DNA of 64,000 nucleotides from Neobacillus cucumis (GCF_016107705.1 NZ_JAEHGC010000005.1:1-64000); one strand, 5' to 3'; shown: positions 45,608 through 54,668, numbered from the stretch's first letter. A program made the numbers and translations. Notes: a model not told the origin generated them from the sequence alone.

Positions 45608-46567
45608 ATGAATTGGCAAACTCGAGTCACTGATTTACTCAATATTCAATATCCAATTGTCCAAGGAGGGCTAGCATACCTAGCTTATTCAGAACTTGCT
45701 GCAGCTGTTTCAAATGCCGGCGGTCTCGGGCAAATTACGGCTATGTCACTTGGACATCCGGAAAAACTAAGAGAAGAAATTAGAAAAGTTAAACAGCTGA
45801 CAGAAAAACCATTTGGTGTTAACTTTGCTATTGGGCAGCATGGAAGATCCTTTACGGATTTCTTACAGGTTGCCATTGAGGAAGACGTACCAGTCATTTC
45901 AATGACAGGAGGGAATCCAGCACCTATTTTTGAACAGCTAAAAGGAACTTCAATTAAAACCTTAGTCCTTGTTGCAGCAAGAAGGCAGGCTGTAAAAGCA
46001 GAGGAACTTGGTGCGGATGCGGTCATGGTTGTTGGTCAAGAAGGAGGAGGGCATCTTGGGAGAGATGATATCGGTACGATGGTCTTAATTCCACAAGTTG
46101 TCGATGCTGTTTCAATTCCTGTCATTGCTTCCGGGGGAATAGGTGATGGAAGAGGATTAATGGCTGCACTTAGTCTAGGGGCAGAAGGGATTGAAATGGG
46201 AACAAGATTTATAGCAACCAAGGAATGTGTTCATGCGAATGAACGATATAAGCAAAGAATAGTAGAGGGAAATGAAGCAGATACTGTTGTGATCAAGCGT
46301 TCCCTAGGCAGTCCGGGAAGAGCCATTGCGAATACATGGACAGAAAAAATACTCGAAATCGAAAAAGAGGATGGGGGCTATGAGCAGCTAAAAGACTTTA
46401 TTAGCGGTTCAGCGAATATTCGATACATTTATGATGGGGTGGAGGACGAGGGATTTGCATGGGCCGGTCAAGTAATGGGCTTAATAAAGGACGTACCCAC
46501 CGTTGCGGAATTATTTTCACGAATGATATCCGATTCGGAACAAATTCGCAAAAAATGGGGAAAATAA
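45608..46567 (+). CDS. Nitronate monooxygenase-family flavoprotein
   Basis: A 319-residue FMN-binding TIM barrel of the NMO/FabK class: 'YPIVQGGLAYLAYSELAAAVSNAGGLGQI', 'PFGVNFAIG', 'VVGQEGGGHLGRDD', 'PVIASGGIGDGRGLMAALSLGAEGIEMGTRFIATKE'. Members oxidise propionate-3-nitronate or reduce enoyl-ACP; with no fab or acp gene nearby the nitronate assignment is the default, not proven. The ATG follows TTGGAGGGG. It reads into yktA 33 bases downstream, a possible operon. Confidence 0.85.
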   Translation: MNWQTRVTDLLNIQYPIVQGGLAYLAYSELAAAVSNAGGLGQITAMSLGHPEKLREEIRKVKQLTEKPFGVNFAIGQHGRSFTDFLQVAIEEDVPVISMTGGNPAPIFEQLKGTSIKTLVLVAARRQAVKAEELGADAVMVVGQEGGGHLGRDDIGTMVLIPQVVDAVSIPVIASGGIGDGRGLMAALSLGAEGIEMGTRFIATKECVHANERYKQRIVEGNEADTVVIKRSLGSPGRAIANTWTEKILEIEKEDGGYEQLKDFISGSANIRYIYDGVEDEGFAWAGQVMGLIKDVPTVAELFSRMISDSEQIRKKWGK

Positions 46568-46600
46568 GATAAAGCAGAGAGATGTAAGCAGGTGAATAGA

Positions 46601-46873
46601 ATGGAGTACCAATATCCTATTGACTATCATTGGTCAACAGAGGAAATCGTGGATGTAATAAAATTTTTTGAAGCGGTTGAAAGGGCGTATGAAAAGGGAA
46701 TTTCCCGTGATGAAATCATGAATGCTTATCGCCGCTTCAAAGAAATTGTACCAGGCAAGGCAGAGGAAAAGAAAATTTGTGGTGAATTTGAAGAAACAAG
46801 CGGGTATTCTTCCTACCAGACCGTTAAAAAGGCCAAAGAAGCAGATACAGGTGTTAAAATTTCTATGCCATAA
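46601..46873 (+). CDS. yktA: UPF0223 family protein YktA
   Basis: A 90-residue soluble helical protein: [20 protein letters not shown], '[19 protein letters not shown]', '[17 protein letters not shown]' and '[15 protein letters not shown]', which match UPF0223/YktA. ATG 46601 is preferred to the upstream GTG 46592, which overlaps the AGGTG site. Function is unknown. It converges with yktB. Confidence 0.9.
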   Translation: MEYQYPIDYHWSTEEIVDVIKFFEAVERAYEKGISRDEIMNAYRRFKEIVPGKAEEKKICGEFEETSGYSSYQTVKKAKEADTGVKISMP

Positions 46874-46876
46874 TAA

Positions 46877-46914
46877 GAAAAGCTCCCGAACAAAGTGTTC
46901 AGGAGCTTTTCTTA
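46877..46914. terminator. Bidirectional intrinsic terminator between yktA and yktB
   Basis: A long stem (AGAAAAGCTCC arm with GGAGCTTTTCT, plus inner GAAC/GTTC). Confidence 0.88.
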
Positions 46915-47544
46915 TTTGTGATTTACGGCGAGTTTGTATAATGGAGCAACTTGTTTAAATACTGTCTCGATTTCTTCAAGCAACTCTTCAGGTTTTAATT
47001 GAATAACTTTTTCGCGATCCATTACGAAGCCGGATAGGATTTCAGCTTTTTTAACCGTTTGGAGCCGCTGGAAAAATGATTGTAATTCCTCTTTAGACAG
47101 TTCTTGGTGTTTAACTGTCTCCGGTTTTGTATGATCAACAGACCAAACAAAATCTTTTGGTGTTTCTTTATATAATTTATTTAATTTTTTTGTGAACCTT
47201 TCACCAATGACCTCTTTTTGTGGTGACTCATAAATGACCGCAAACCAAATAAATAAATGGGTATTCCATAATCCGATTTGGAAATGAGGCAGCATCTTAT
47301 AACCGCGTGCATTATTTGCTAAGGCCACCCATGTGTCCTTTGGTGGATTGATTGTTCGTCTGGCGTGTTTTGCTACATGAACATACATTTCATCGCCTGT
47401 AAGGGCAGCTAATAGGGGAGAAAAATATTGTCCCAAAAACTCCAGCTTTGGACGAATCGTTTCCTTAAGCGCCTCCATTCTTGCTTCTAAACCCTCTATT
47501 AAGAACACATCAAAATCCTCATTTGTAAAATTTTTAAACTCCAT
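46912..47544 (-). CDS. yktB: UPF0637/DUF1054 family protein YktB
   Basis: A 210-residue soluble protein. Stretches such as 'FDVFLIEGLEARMEALKETIRPKLE', 'HVAKHARRTINPPKDTWVAL', 'RGYKMLPHFQIGLW' and 'HLFIWFAVIYE' match the YktB family (DUF1054), whose function is unknown. Length is usual. The minus-strand start has a GGGGG-type site. It is monocistronic. Confidence 0.9.
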   Translation of the reverse strand: MEFKNFTNEDFDVFLIEGLEARMEALKETIRPKLEFLGQYFSPLLAALTGDEMYVHVAKHARRTINPPKDTWVALANNARGYKMLPHFQIGLWNTHLFIWFAVIYESPQKEVIGERFTKKLNKLYKETPKDFVWSVDHTKPETVKHQELSKEELQSFFQRLQTVKKAEILSGFVMDREKVIQLKPEELLEEIETVFKQVAPLYKLAVNHK

Positions 47545-47726
47545 TTTGCAACCCCCTGCAATAAGCTTTGTCCACTATTGTAGCATATTGGCGGTTTTTG
47601 AAGAAATCTATTGCTTATCTGGGTTAACGCACAAATTTGTTACATCCTTACGTGTTGGCTCATAGTATAACAGTAAAAAATAGTCTGAAAAATTAGTAAA
47701 TAACAATCGTGAAAGGGAGGAGAACC

Positions 47727-47921
47727 ATGAAACAACTAATGAATACAACGCTTAAAAAAGCAGGAGAAAAAGAAAGAACTGCCTATTTGAGATTGGAAAT
47801 GGACTATGAGCTGGCTACTTTATTTGAAGCAATTGAGGAAAAAAATGAGAAGAAAATAAAAGAATGTAAGCTGAAATTGGAAAAAATCCGCCAGGAACTT
47901 TTACGTTTAAAAGCTCTTTAA
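47727..47921 (+). CDS. ykzI: Small coiled-coil protein, YkzI-like, 64 aa
   Basis: A 64-residue, highly charged, helical protein: MKQLMNTTLKKAGEKERTA, 'LEMDYELATLFEAIEEKNEKKIKECKLKLEKI'. Size and place (between yktB and yktC/suhB) fit YkzI; function is unknown. ATG 47727 follows GGGAGGAGAACC; the in-frame GTG at 47709 has no such site. A terminator follows at 47996-48032. Confidence 0.65.
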   Translation: MKQLMNTTLKKAGEKERTAYLRLEMDYELATLFEAIEEKNEKKIKECKLKLEKIRQELLRLKAL

Positions 47922-47995
47922 TTAAAACAGGTATTTCTTCTAAGGAGAAACTCTACAAGAATGATACAAAATAGAAAAGTAGTCGAACTTATCTA

Positions 47996-48032
47996 AAACG
48001 AACTCCAGTGACAAAATGGGAGTTCGTTTATT
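47996..48032 (+). terminator. Intrinsic terminator after ykzI
   Basis: Nine-bp perfect stem ACGAACTCC (47998-48006) with GGAGTTCGT (48019-48027), then TTATTATT. The rest of the gap to suhB holds nothing I can name. Confidence 0.7.
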
Positions 48033-48200
48033 ATTGCTTCCATTTGTTAATCTATTCACGAATGTCTAAAAATGGAACAACAAAGTTGATGTGTTAAAGC
48101 AATTTGATTAAGCTATAAGTACATCAATTTTTTTTGGATGTTTCATACTACATACATTAGATATACAACGCGAAAATTCGATAAACATTGGAGGGACGAA

Positions 48201-48998
48201 ATGAATTGGGAAAATATTTATACGCTTGCACTTACTTGGGTAAAAGAAGCCGGGGAAAGAATTAGATCATCCTTTGATCAGACATTGAATATTCAAACAA
48301 AATCAAATGCTAATGACCTTGTCACGAATATGGATAAAGAAATTGAACAATTTTTTATTGGGAAAATAAGAGAAAGCTTTCCAGACCACAAAATTTTAGG
48401 CGAGGAAGGATTTGGTGACGAATTAAAGGATTTAGAAGGAATTGCCTGGATGATTGACCCGATTGATGGAACAATGAATTTTATTCATCAGCAGCGGAAT
48501 TTTGCCATTTCGTTAGGAATTTATGAAAAAGGGATTGGGAGAATTGGGATTATTTATGATGTAGTCCATGACGAATTATATCATGCCTTTAAAGGGAAGG
48601 GCGCTTACATGAATGATAAGGTTCTCCCGGCGTTAAGCGAGACAAATGTCCAAGAATCGATTATTGCATTAAATGCTACTTGGGTAATGAAAAACCATCG
48701 TATTGATCATAATTTACTCATTCCACTTGTCAGGGATGCACGGGGCACAAGGTCGTATGGGACGGCTGCACTTGAAATGATCTATGTAGCGACAGGACGG
48801 GTGGATGCTTATATCTCGATGAGGCTATCCCCATGGGATTTTGCGGGAGGAGCCGTAATCGTAGAAGAATTAGGGGGAATCGTAACAAATTTAAGGGGAG
48901 AAAAGCTTGATTTCCTCAATAAGGATTCACTTCTTGTAGCAAAGCCTGGACTTCACCAAACAATTTTAAAAGATTATTTAAAAGAAGGAAAATGGTAA
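48201..48998 (+). CDS. suhB: Inositol monophosphatase family protein (YktC/SuhB)
   Basis: A Mg2+-dependent phosphatase of 265 residues, equal to B. subtilis YktC. Metal-site motifs: 'LGEEGFG' (GEE), 'DPIDGTMNFIH' (DxxDGT) and 'WDFAGGAVIVEELGG' (WDxAGG). B. subtilis YktC acts on inositol-1-phosphate and related substrates such as NADP in some reports. ATG 48201 follows GGAGGGACGA; an upstream in-frame ATG at 48138 has no site. It ends at a terminator shared with ylaF. Confidence 0.92.
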   Translation: MNWENIYTLALTWVKEAGERIRSSFDQTLNIQTKSNANDLVTNMDKEIEQFFIGKIRESFPDHKILGEEGFGDELKDLEGIAWMIDPIDGTMNFIHQQRNFAISLGIYEKGIGRIGIIYDVVHDELYHAFKGKGAYMNDKVLPALSETNVQESIIALNATWVMKNHRIDHNLLIPLVRDARGTRSYGTAALEMIYVATGRVDAYISMRLSPWDFAGGAVIVEELGGIVTNLRGEKLDFLNKDSLLVAKPGLHQTILKDYLKEGKW

Positions 48999-49002
48999 AA
49001 AT

Positions 49003-49031
49003 GAGCCTGAGAAATCAGGCTCACTTTTTTA
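49003..49031. terminator. Bidirectional intrinsic terminator between suhB and ylaF
   Basis: Eight-bp perfect stem (49003-49010 with 49015-49022) then ACTTTTTT. Confidence 0.85.
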
Positions 49032-49214
49032 TAATTGACCGTTCTCACGCATTCTTTTTTTTGTTTTAAATCCCATTCCCATGACTAAAATCACGGCAAT
49101 AATACAGGCAAGTGTGCCAATGATACTTTGTTCAGCAATCGCAACTCCGATACCAGCAATCAATGCCGCAGCAAGGATTGCGTATAAGAGTAAAGTCCAT
49201 TTAATTTGTTTCAT
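49029..49214 (-). CDS. ylaF: YlaF, DUF5325-type small membrane protein, 61 aa
   Basis: A 61-residue protein with two hydrophobic spans ('LLLYAILAAALIAGIGVAIA' and 'IIGTLACIIAVILVMGMG') and a basic C-terminal tail 'KTKKRMRENG'. It matches YlaF by size, pattern and position next to typA. Function is unknown. It is divergent from typA. Confidence 0.85.
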   Translation of the reverse strand: MKQIKWTLLLYAILAAALIAGIGVAIAEQSIIGTLACIIAVILVMGMGFKTKKRMRENGQL

Positions 49215-49300
49215 AATAATCCCTCACTGTTATTTTCAAGACTAATTTCCTTTATCTTTATTATTGTACATAAATTCTTTATAGGTTTCCACCTTAATTA

Positions 49301-49309
49301 TGGTATAAT
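49301..49309 (+). promoter_or_regulatory. typA promoter, extended -10
   Basis: TGGTATAAT, a perfect extended -10, lies 66 bases before the typA start; the -35 region is weak. Confidence 0.6.
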
Positions 49310-49375
49310 GTTTTAGTTGTATTTGAAAAACTATAATAAGCTTTATTTTTATGAATAGAGGTAGGAGTGAATTTT

Positions 49376-51214
49376 TTGAAAATAAGAGAAGATATTCGCA
49401 ATATTGCCATAATTGCCCACGTTGACCACGGGAAAACAACCTTGGTTGACCAGCTGTTAAAACAATCCGGAACCTTCCGTTCCAATGAACATGTTGAAGA
49501 GCGTGCAATGGATTCAAATGATCTTGAAAGAGAACGTGGAATTACCATTCTTGCTAAGAACACTGCAATTCAGTATAAGGATACTCGCATCAATATTCTT
49601 GACACCCCGGGACACGCTGACTTTGGCGGAGAAGTAGAACGTATCATGAAAATGGTTGATGGGGTTTTACTTGTAGTAGATGCATATGAAGGTACAATGC
49701 CGCAAACGCGATTTGTTCTAAAAAAAGCATTAGAGCAAAATCTTACGCCAATTGTTGTCGTAAATAAAATCGACCGTGATTTTGCCCGTCCAGAAGAAGT
49801 TATTGACGAAGTTATCGATTTGTTTATAGAACTTGATGCAACCGAAGACCAGCTTGAGTTCCCTGTTATTTACGCTTCGGCCATTAATGGGACAGCAAGT
49901 ACGGATCCACATCAACAGGATGAAAACATGCAATGTTTGTACGATTCCATTGTTGAAAACATTCCTGCGCCAGTTGATAACAGTGATGAACCGCTGCAAT
50001 TCCAGGTAGCTCTTCTTGATTACAATGATTATGTAGGAAGAATTGGAATTGGACGGGTATTTCGTGGGACCATGCATGTAGGTCAACAGGTTGCCCTAAT
50101 GAAATTAGACGGATCTGTTAAACAATTCCGTGTTACTAAGATTTTTGGATTCTTTGGTTTGAAACGTCAAGAAATCCAAGAAGCAAAAGCTGGCGATTTA
50201 ATCGCTGTATCCGGAATGGAAGATATTAACGTAGGGGAAACAGTTTGTCCGACTGAGCACCAGGAAGCATTACCTGTTTTACGGATTGATGAACCTACAT
50301 TACAAATGACCTTCGTTGTCAATAACAGTCCTTTTGCAGGACGCGAAGGAAAATATTTAACTGCGAGAAAGATTGAAGAAAGACTTCGTGCCCAATTACA
50401 AACAGATGTAAGCTTACGAGTTGATAATACTGATTCTCCAGATGCTTGGATTGTTTCAGGTCGTGGCGAGCTTCATTTATCAATCTTAATTGAAAACATG
50501 CGTCGTGAAGGCTACGAGCTTCAGGTATCTAAACCAGAGGTTATCGTCAAGGAAGTTGATGGCGTACGTTGCGAGCCAGTTGAACGTGTACAAATCGATG
50601 TTCCTGAAGAGCATACAGGTGCTGTAATGGAATCCATTGGTGCCCGTAAAGGTGAAATGATTGACATGATCAATAACGGAACAGGTCAAGTTCGTTTGAT
50701 CTTTAATGTTCCTGCACGTGGATTAATTGGTTATACAACAGAATTTTTAACTATGACTCGTGGATATGGAATTATCAACCATACTTTTGATAGCTATCAG
50801 CCAATGCTGCAAGGCCAAGTAGGAGGACGCCGTCAAGGAGTACTTGTTTCAATGGAATCAGGAAAAGCTTCGACATATGGTATCATGCAAGTAGAGGACC
50901 GGGGAACGATTTTTGTTGAACCAGGTACTGAGATTTACGAGGGTATGATTGTTGGGGAACATACGCGTGAAAATGATATTACCGTTAATATTACAAAAGT
51001 AAAACAAGCAACAAATGTCCGTTCTGCAAATAAAGATCAAACCTCGGTCATTAAAAAGCCAAAAATTATGACCCTTGAGGAATCACTTGAATATTTAAAT
51101 GAGGACGAATATTGTGAAGTTACACCAGAATCCATCCGCCTTCGTAAAAAAATTCTTGATAAAAACGAACGGGAACGTATGGCTAAAAAGAAAAAATATG
51201 CTGAAATGAGTTAA
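49376..51214 (+). CDS. typA: Ribosome-associated GTPase TypA/BipA
   Basis: A translational GTPase related to EF-G, involved in ribosome assembly and growth at low temperature. It has 612 residues, equal to B. subtilis TypA (YlaG). G motifs: '[10 protein letters not shown]', 'ERERGITI', '[12 protein letters not shown]' and 'VVNKIDR'. Domain II/III and the BipA-specific C-terminal domain follow ('[20 protein letters not shown]'). The start TTG at 49376 is preferred to GTG 49367, which overlaps the AGGAG site, and yields the family N-terminus [13 protein letters not shown]. Confidence 0.96.
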   Translation: MKIREDIRNIAIIAHVDHGKTTLVDQLLKQSGTFRSNEHVEERAMDSNDLERERGITILAKNTAIQYKDTRINILDTPGHADFGGEVERIMKMVDGVLLVVDAYEGTMPQTRFVLKKALEQNLTPIVVVNKIDRDFARPEEVIDEVIDLFIELDATEDQLEFPVIYASAINGTASTDPHQQDENMQCLYDSIVENIPAPVDNSDEPLQFQVALLDYNDYVGRIGIGRVFRGTMHVGQQVALMKLDGSVKQFRVTKIFGFFGLKRQEIQEAKAGDLIAVSGMEDINVGETVCPTEHQEALPVLRIDEPTLQMTFVVNNSPFAGREGKYLTARKIEERLRAQLQTDVSLRVDNTDSPDAWIVSGRGELHLSILIENMRREGYELQVSKPEVIVKEVDGVRCEPVERVQIDVPEEHTGAVMESIGARKGEMIDMINNGTGQVRLIFNVPARGLIGYTTEFLTMTRGYGIINHTFDSYQPMLQGQVGGRRQGVLVSMESGKASTYGIMQVEDRGTIFVEPGTEIYEGMIVGEHTRENDITVNITKVKQATNVRSANKDQTSVIKKPKIMTLEESLEYLNEDEYCEVTPESIRLRKKILDKNERERMAKKKKYAEMS

Positions 51215-51308
51215 ACCTTTTAGTAATTGTCAGTGGCAGAAAATGTAAGGGACACTATAGCATCCAACGAAACCACTGATAAAAATAGATTTAAAGGAGG
51301 TTTTGTGT

Positions 51309-51623
51309 GTGAATGTTGCAGAACGTCTTTCATTTTTTGCCGCACTTTATAAAGTAACGGAACAGCCCAAAGTAGGTATGTGGCTTTTATACTTAACAAT
51401 TGTTGCCTTATCGATTGTGGTCTATAAGCTCGGCTTCGCCAAAAAGCTTCCTTTGGGTAAATCCATTGTTATTTATATCTTTCTGTGTGTCGGCTGTACC
51501 CTTCTCACTTTTTTAGGTATCTTTTTACCTGTTGCGGAGGGACTTGTCATTGCGGCTTTAATCTTGATTATTTATAAAATTCGCTTGCATCAATCGAAAA
51601 AACATCAAGCAGAAGTGAAGTAA
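51309..51623 (+). CDS. ylaH: YlaH family membrane protein
   Basis: A 104-residue protein with three hydrophobic spans; it begins [16 protein letters not shown], then '[27 protein letters not shown]' and '[27 protein letters not shown]', which match YlaH. The GTG start at 51309 fits the strong AAAGGAGG (51293-51300) better than the TTG at 51303. Function is unknown. It overlaps into the next gene with 15 bases between stop and start. Confidence 0.9.
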   Translation: MNVAERLSFFAALYKVTEQPKVGMWLLYLTIVALSIVVYKLGFAKKLPLGKSIVIYIFLCVGCTLLTFLGIFLPVAEGLVIAALILIIYKIRLHQSKKHQAEVK

Positions 51624-51638
51624 TTGGGGGATACGGAA

Positions 51639-51944
51639 ATGAAAATGAAGTCCTTGCAGGATGCATTATATAATTGGCTTACGATTAAGGTTGTAAGTGA
51701 TGCCCGTCCAGATGATACGGCTGCTAAGGAGACGGTTGACCTCTTCGAAGAGATTCTAATTTCTGATTATCATCTTGTTGATATAGAGATTACAACAGAT
51801 GATGTCATGTATTATGTATCCTTTCTTCAAGAAGGTGAAAGCAAGAAACAGCGTTTCCCCCGCGAAGTTATTGAGGTTATCCTAAACCAAATTAATGACG
51901 AACCGGATAAATATTGCAACTTCCCGGCGGAGGAAGAAGAATAA
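51639..51944 (+). CDS. Conserved hypothetical acidic protein, 101 aa
   Basis: A soluble, acidic protein beginning MKMKSLQDALYNWLTIKVV and ending 'YCNFPAEEEE'; 'DDVMYYVSFLQEGESKKQRFPREVIEVILNQI' suggests an alpha/beta fold. ATG 51639 is chosen for the GGGGGAT site. It lies 15 bases after ylaH and is presumably cotranscribed, and is followed by a strong terminator. I do not recognise a family; it is not between ylaH and ylaI in B. subtilis as I recall it. Confidence 0.7.
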   Translation: MKMKSLQDALYNWLTIKVVSDARPDDTAAKETVDLFEEILISDYHLVDIEITTDDVMYYVSFLQEGESKKQRFPREVIEVILNQINDEPDKYCNFPAEEEE

Positions 51945-51946
51945 AA

Positions 51947-51978
51947 AAGAAGGTGTCCTTTTGGCACCTTCTTTTTTA
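51947..51978 (+). terminator. Intrinsic terminator after the ylaH operon
   Basis: Nine-bp perfect stem AAGAAGGTG (51947-51955) with CACCTTCTT (51965-51973), then TTTT. Confidence 0.88.
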
Positions 51979-52093
51979 TTTGAAAATATTCATAAAATCA
52001 TTAACAAATTGTTCATACAGACAATTACTTACCCATGAATTTTTCTTATAAGATGTATTTGATATCTCATTTTATTTAGAGAGGAAGTAGGTT

Positions 52094-52933
52094 ATGCAAT
52101 TATTAAAGCAACGTACCGAATCAATTGAGTTATTGGTCATGAGAATATTAAACACCCGGATGGAATTATCCCTACAAGACAAAAGACGCTATTTAAATCT
52201 TGAAAAAGGTTATCAAGGAGAGGTGATATTTGACCAATTAACTGTAAAACTTGATAGTGATCTATATATAATAAATGACTTATGTCTGGAGGTGAATAAT
52301 CAGGTGTTTCAAATTGATACTCTTATTATTTCACAAGAAACCATTTTTACATTGGAAGTTAAGAATTATGAAGGAAACCATTATTACGATTCCAAAAAGG
52401 ATGGGTTTTTTACTATTTCCAATAATGAGATAAAAAACCCACTTGATCAGTTGAAACGTAGTAAATCCCTCCTCCGCCAATTGCTCCAAAATATTGGTAA
52501 ACAGTTCCCTGTTGAAGGATATGTTGTTTTTGTAAACCCCGAGTTTACTTTATATGAAGCCCACGTAAACATGCCCATTATTTTTCCTACTCAGCTTAAT
52601 TCCTTTATGAAAAAATTAAATCAACTTCCATCAAAACTAAATGGTCGCCATCTGAAGGTTGCAGAACAATTAATCTCGTTGCATCGAAATATTTCTCCAT
52701 ATACTCGGTTACCACACTATACTTATGAACGGGTTAAAAAGGGTTTAACATGTGCCCTGTGCTATTCATTTTCTATTTATATTAAGGGTAACAAATGTGT
52801 TTGTAGTCAATGTGGTCATGAAGAAAAAGTTGAAATTACTATTTTAAGGAATATTAAAGAAATAAAACTCATGTTTCCGGATAGAAAGGTTACCACTAGT
52901 GCAGTTTATGAATGGTGTAATGGAATGTTTTAA
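52094..52933 (+). CDS. NERD-domain protein (nuclease-related) with zinc ribbon
   Basis: A 279-residue protein. The N-terminal NERD domain (about residues 35-150) has 'LEKGYQGEVIFDQL', 'VFQIDTLIISQETIFTLEVKNYEGNHY', the D-(ExK)-type pattern of restriction-endonuclease-like folds: the Asp in 'IDTL' and Glu-x-Lys in 'LEVKNY'. The C-terminal part has a four-cysteine zinc ribbon, 'CALC ... CSQC' (about residues 218-245), and ends in a short helix. NERD proteins are presumed nucleases or DNA-handling proteins; no activity is proven. No terminator is seen after it; the tandem repeat array begins about 95 bases downstream. The ATG follows AGAGGAAG. Confidence 0.82.
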   Translation: MQLLKQRTESIELLVMRILNTRMELSLQDKRRYLNLEKGYQGEVIFDQLTVKLDSDLYIINDLCLEVNNQVFQIDTLIISQETIFTLEVKNYEGNHYYDSKKDGFFTISNNEIKNPLDQLKRSKSLLRQLLQNIGKQFPVEGYVVFVNPEFTLYEAHVNMPIIFPTQLNSFMKKLNQLPSKLNGRHLKVAEQLISLHRNISPYTRLPHYTYERVKKGLTCALCYSFSIYIKGNKCVCSQCGHEEKVEITILRNIKEIKLMFPDRKVTTSAVYEWCNGMF

Positions 52934-53029
52934 AAAAAGATGGTTCGGAGGGTGTTGAAGGCAAACTTTATATCAGTAGGGGAGAGGCATCTAAGATATT
53001 TTGAGTAAATTATATAAGAGTATCTAAGG

Positions 53030-53815
53030 TGAATTACCCCTGAAAAGTGGTTTATTTGTAAAAGGGTAAAAGGAAAGGCACTGGATTGCCATAGAGAGTG
53101 TTTTTATTATGAAAAGGGTAAAAGGAAAGGTGATGCATTGCCCGAGAGAGTAGTTTTTATCATGAAAAGGGTAAAAGGAAAGGTGATGCATTGCCCGAGA
53201 GAGTGTTTTTATCATGAAAAGGGTAAAAGGAAAGGCACTGGATTGCCATAGAGAGTGTTTTTATTATGAAAAGGGTAAAAGGAAAGGTGATGCATTGCCC
53301 GAGAGAGTGTTTTTATCATGAAAAGGGTAAAAGGAAAGGTGATGCATTACCCGAGAGAGTAGTTTTTTCGTGAAAAGGGTAAAAGGAACGGCCCTGCATT
53401 ACCCGAGAGAGTAGTTTTTTCGTGAAAAGGGTAAAAGGAACGGCCCTGCATTACCCGAGAGAGTAGTTTTTTCGTGAAAAGGGTAAAAGGAGCGTGCCTG
53501 CATTGCCCGAGAAAGTGTTTTTATCATGAAAAGGGTAAAAGGAGCGGCTCTACATTGCCCGAGAGAGCAATTTTTTCGTAAAAAGGGTAAAAGGAACGGC
53601 CTTGCATTGCCCGAGAGAGTGTTTTTATCATGAAAAGGGTAAAAGGAACGGCCCTGCATTATCCAAGAGAGTAGTTTTTTCGTGAAAAGGGTAAAAGGAA
53701 CTCCTCTGCATTACCCTAAAGATCGATTTGATAAGAAAAAATGGTAAAAGCAAAGCCCTTGCATTATCTGCAAGAGCAAAATTTTCTGGTCAAATCAATA
53801 ATGCATTACCCGAAA
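53030..53815. repeat. Tandem array of a 52-bp unit, about 14 copies
   Basis: Units beginning TGAAAAGGGTAAAAGGA recur at 53058, 53110, 53163, 53215, 53267, 53319, 53371, 53423, 53475, 53527, 53579, 53631 and 53683, a period of 52 (51-53) bases, with degenerate copies at about 53735 and 53787 and a partial one before 53058. Units 53058-53214 and 53215-53370 are a near-identical 156-bp triplet duplication. Two linker types alternate (GTGTTTTTATCAT and GTAGTTTTTTCGT). Each unit holds GGGTAA and, 16 bases later, TTACCC, TTGCCC or TTATCC, all able to pair with it in + strand RNA; the two triplet-leading units have TTGCCA. Since 52 is not a multiple of three, it is not a protein repeat. It is not a CRISPR array: there are no unique spacers. 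Confidence 0.92.
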
Positions 53816-53838
53816 ATCACTTTAATCCTTATATTGGT

Positions 53839-54039
53839 TCACCAATCATCCTTTTCGGGCCGTTCGCGGTAAAAACGAAATTTTCCAGTGTCAATCCTAG
53901 CCTTTGTTCTTTCAGCTATCCTTATACTGCAATCCTGGCACATATATGTATGGATTGGACGATTACGCAGCCGTTTTGCTACTAGCGTTTCATCCTCAAT
54001 TTTTTCTATCTTATCGCAAATTACGCATTTTACTCTCAT
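53839..54039 (-). CDS. ylaI: YlaI, DUF2197 zinc-ribbon protein, 66 aa
   Basis: A 66-residue protein with two CxxC pairs ('VKCVICDK' and 'YMCQDCSIRI') that should bind one zinc; 'DTGKFRFYRERPEKDDW' closes it. It matches YlaI/DUF2197; function is unknown. The minus-strand ATG follows AGGGGG. Its stop is 24 bases from the repeat array, so transcription from it would enter the array on the minus strand, as no terminator with a T-run is seen. Confidence 0.88.
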   Translation of the reverse strand: MRVKCVICDKIEKIEDETLVAKRLRNRPIHTYMCQDCSIRIAERTKARIDTGKFRFYRERPEKDDW

Positions 54040-54190
54040 TTTAACCCCCTAATTACCTCTCTGACCTATGACCGCTATTTATTTTTATAGTATATCATAT
54101 TAAGCTTAGAGAAAAGCGAGCGTAAGAAAGTTGATGAAAAAAATAGATAGTAGTAATATTAGAATAACTGTTTTTAAAGGAGGTGTAACC

Positions 54191-54646
54191 ATGGCTAACC
54201 TAGTGGAACCTAAATTAATTAAGCCCCTCTACGATGAGCTGCAAAAAGAGAGGTTCGTAACATTGGCAACAATAGATTACGAAACTGGCGGACCCAATGT
54301 CAGTGCAATTTCCTGGATTTTAGCAAAAGATGAGCAATCCCTTTATTTTGCAGTAGATAATCGCTCAAGAATCATCCAGAATATCGGTGAGAATAATCAA
54401 GTCGTCATTAATTTAATCGCCAACGAATCTACATATTCCATCCAAGGCACTGCTTCTATTAAAGAAGAAAGACTACAGGATGTTCCCTTGAAATTGGCGT
54501 TGATTGAAGTATCCATAAACGAAGTCAGAGACGTAATGTTTTATGGTTCAAAAATTGTTTCTGAAGTCCAGTATGATAAAACCTACGACAAGGATGCTGC
54601 CGCCAGATTGGACAAACAAGTGATGGATGCCATGAAAAAAGCTTAG
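54191..54646 (+). CDS. Pyridoxamine 5'-phosphate oxidase-family (FMN split barrel) protein
   Basis: A 151-residue protein of the PNPOx-like split-barrel fold: 'LQKERFVTLATIDYETGGPNVSAISWIL', 'LYFAVDNRSRIIQNIGENNQVVINLI' and 'YSIQGTASIKEER'. These usually bind FMN or F420 and reduce varied substrates; no specific substrate is evident. ATG 54191 is chosen because of AAAGGAGGTG just before it; the frame extends upstream to ATG 54131 without a site. The terminator overlaps the stop codon. It is not usually present at this spot in B. subtilis. Confidence 0.82.
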   Translation: MANLVEPKLIKPLYDELQKERFVTLATIDYETGGPNVSAISWILAKDEQSLYFAVDNRSRIIQNIGENNQVVINLIANESTYSIQGTASIKEERLQDVPLKLALIEVSINEVRDVMFYGSKIVSEVQYDKTYDKDAAARLDKQVMDAMKKA

Positions 54647-54668
54647 TTCGCACTAAGCTTTTTTTACT
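54638..54668. terminator. Bidirectional intrinsic terminator
   Basis: Ten-bp perfect stem AAAGCTTAGT (54638-54647) with ACTAAGCTTT (54652-54661), then TTTT. It contains the stop codon of the split-barrel gene and faces ylaJ. Confidence 0.82.

Noticed and set aside
53030..53815. CRISPR array
   Set aside because: The whole 52-bp unit is conserved, there are no unique spacers of constant length between short repeats, and no cas gene is in the window.
53024..53985. Open frames over the repeat array (both strands, up to 86 codons, with repeated SFYPFHDKN-like segments)
   Set aside because: They come from the low stop density of the repeat; the 52-base period rotates the frame, no ribosome binding site precedes them, and they overlap ylaI or the array only.
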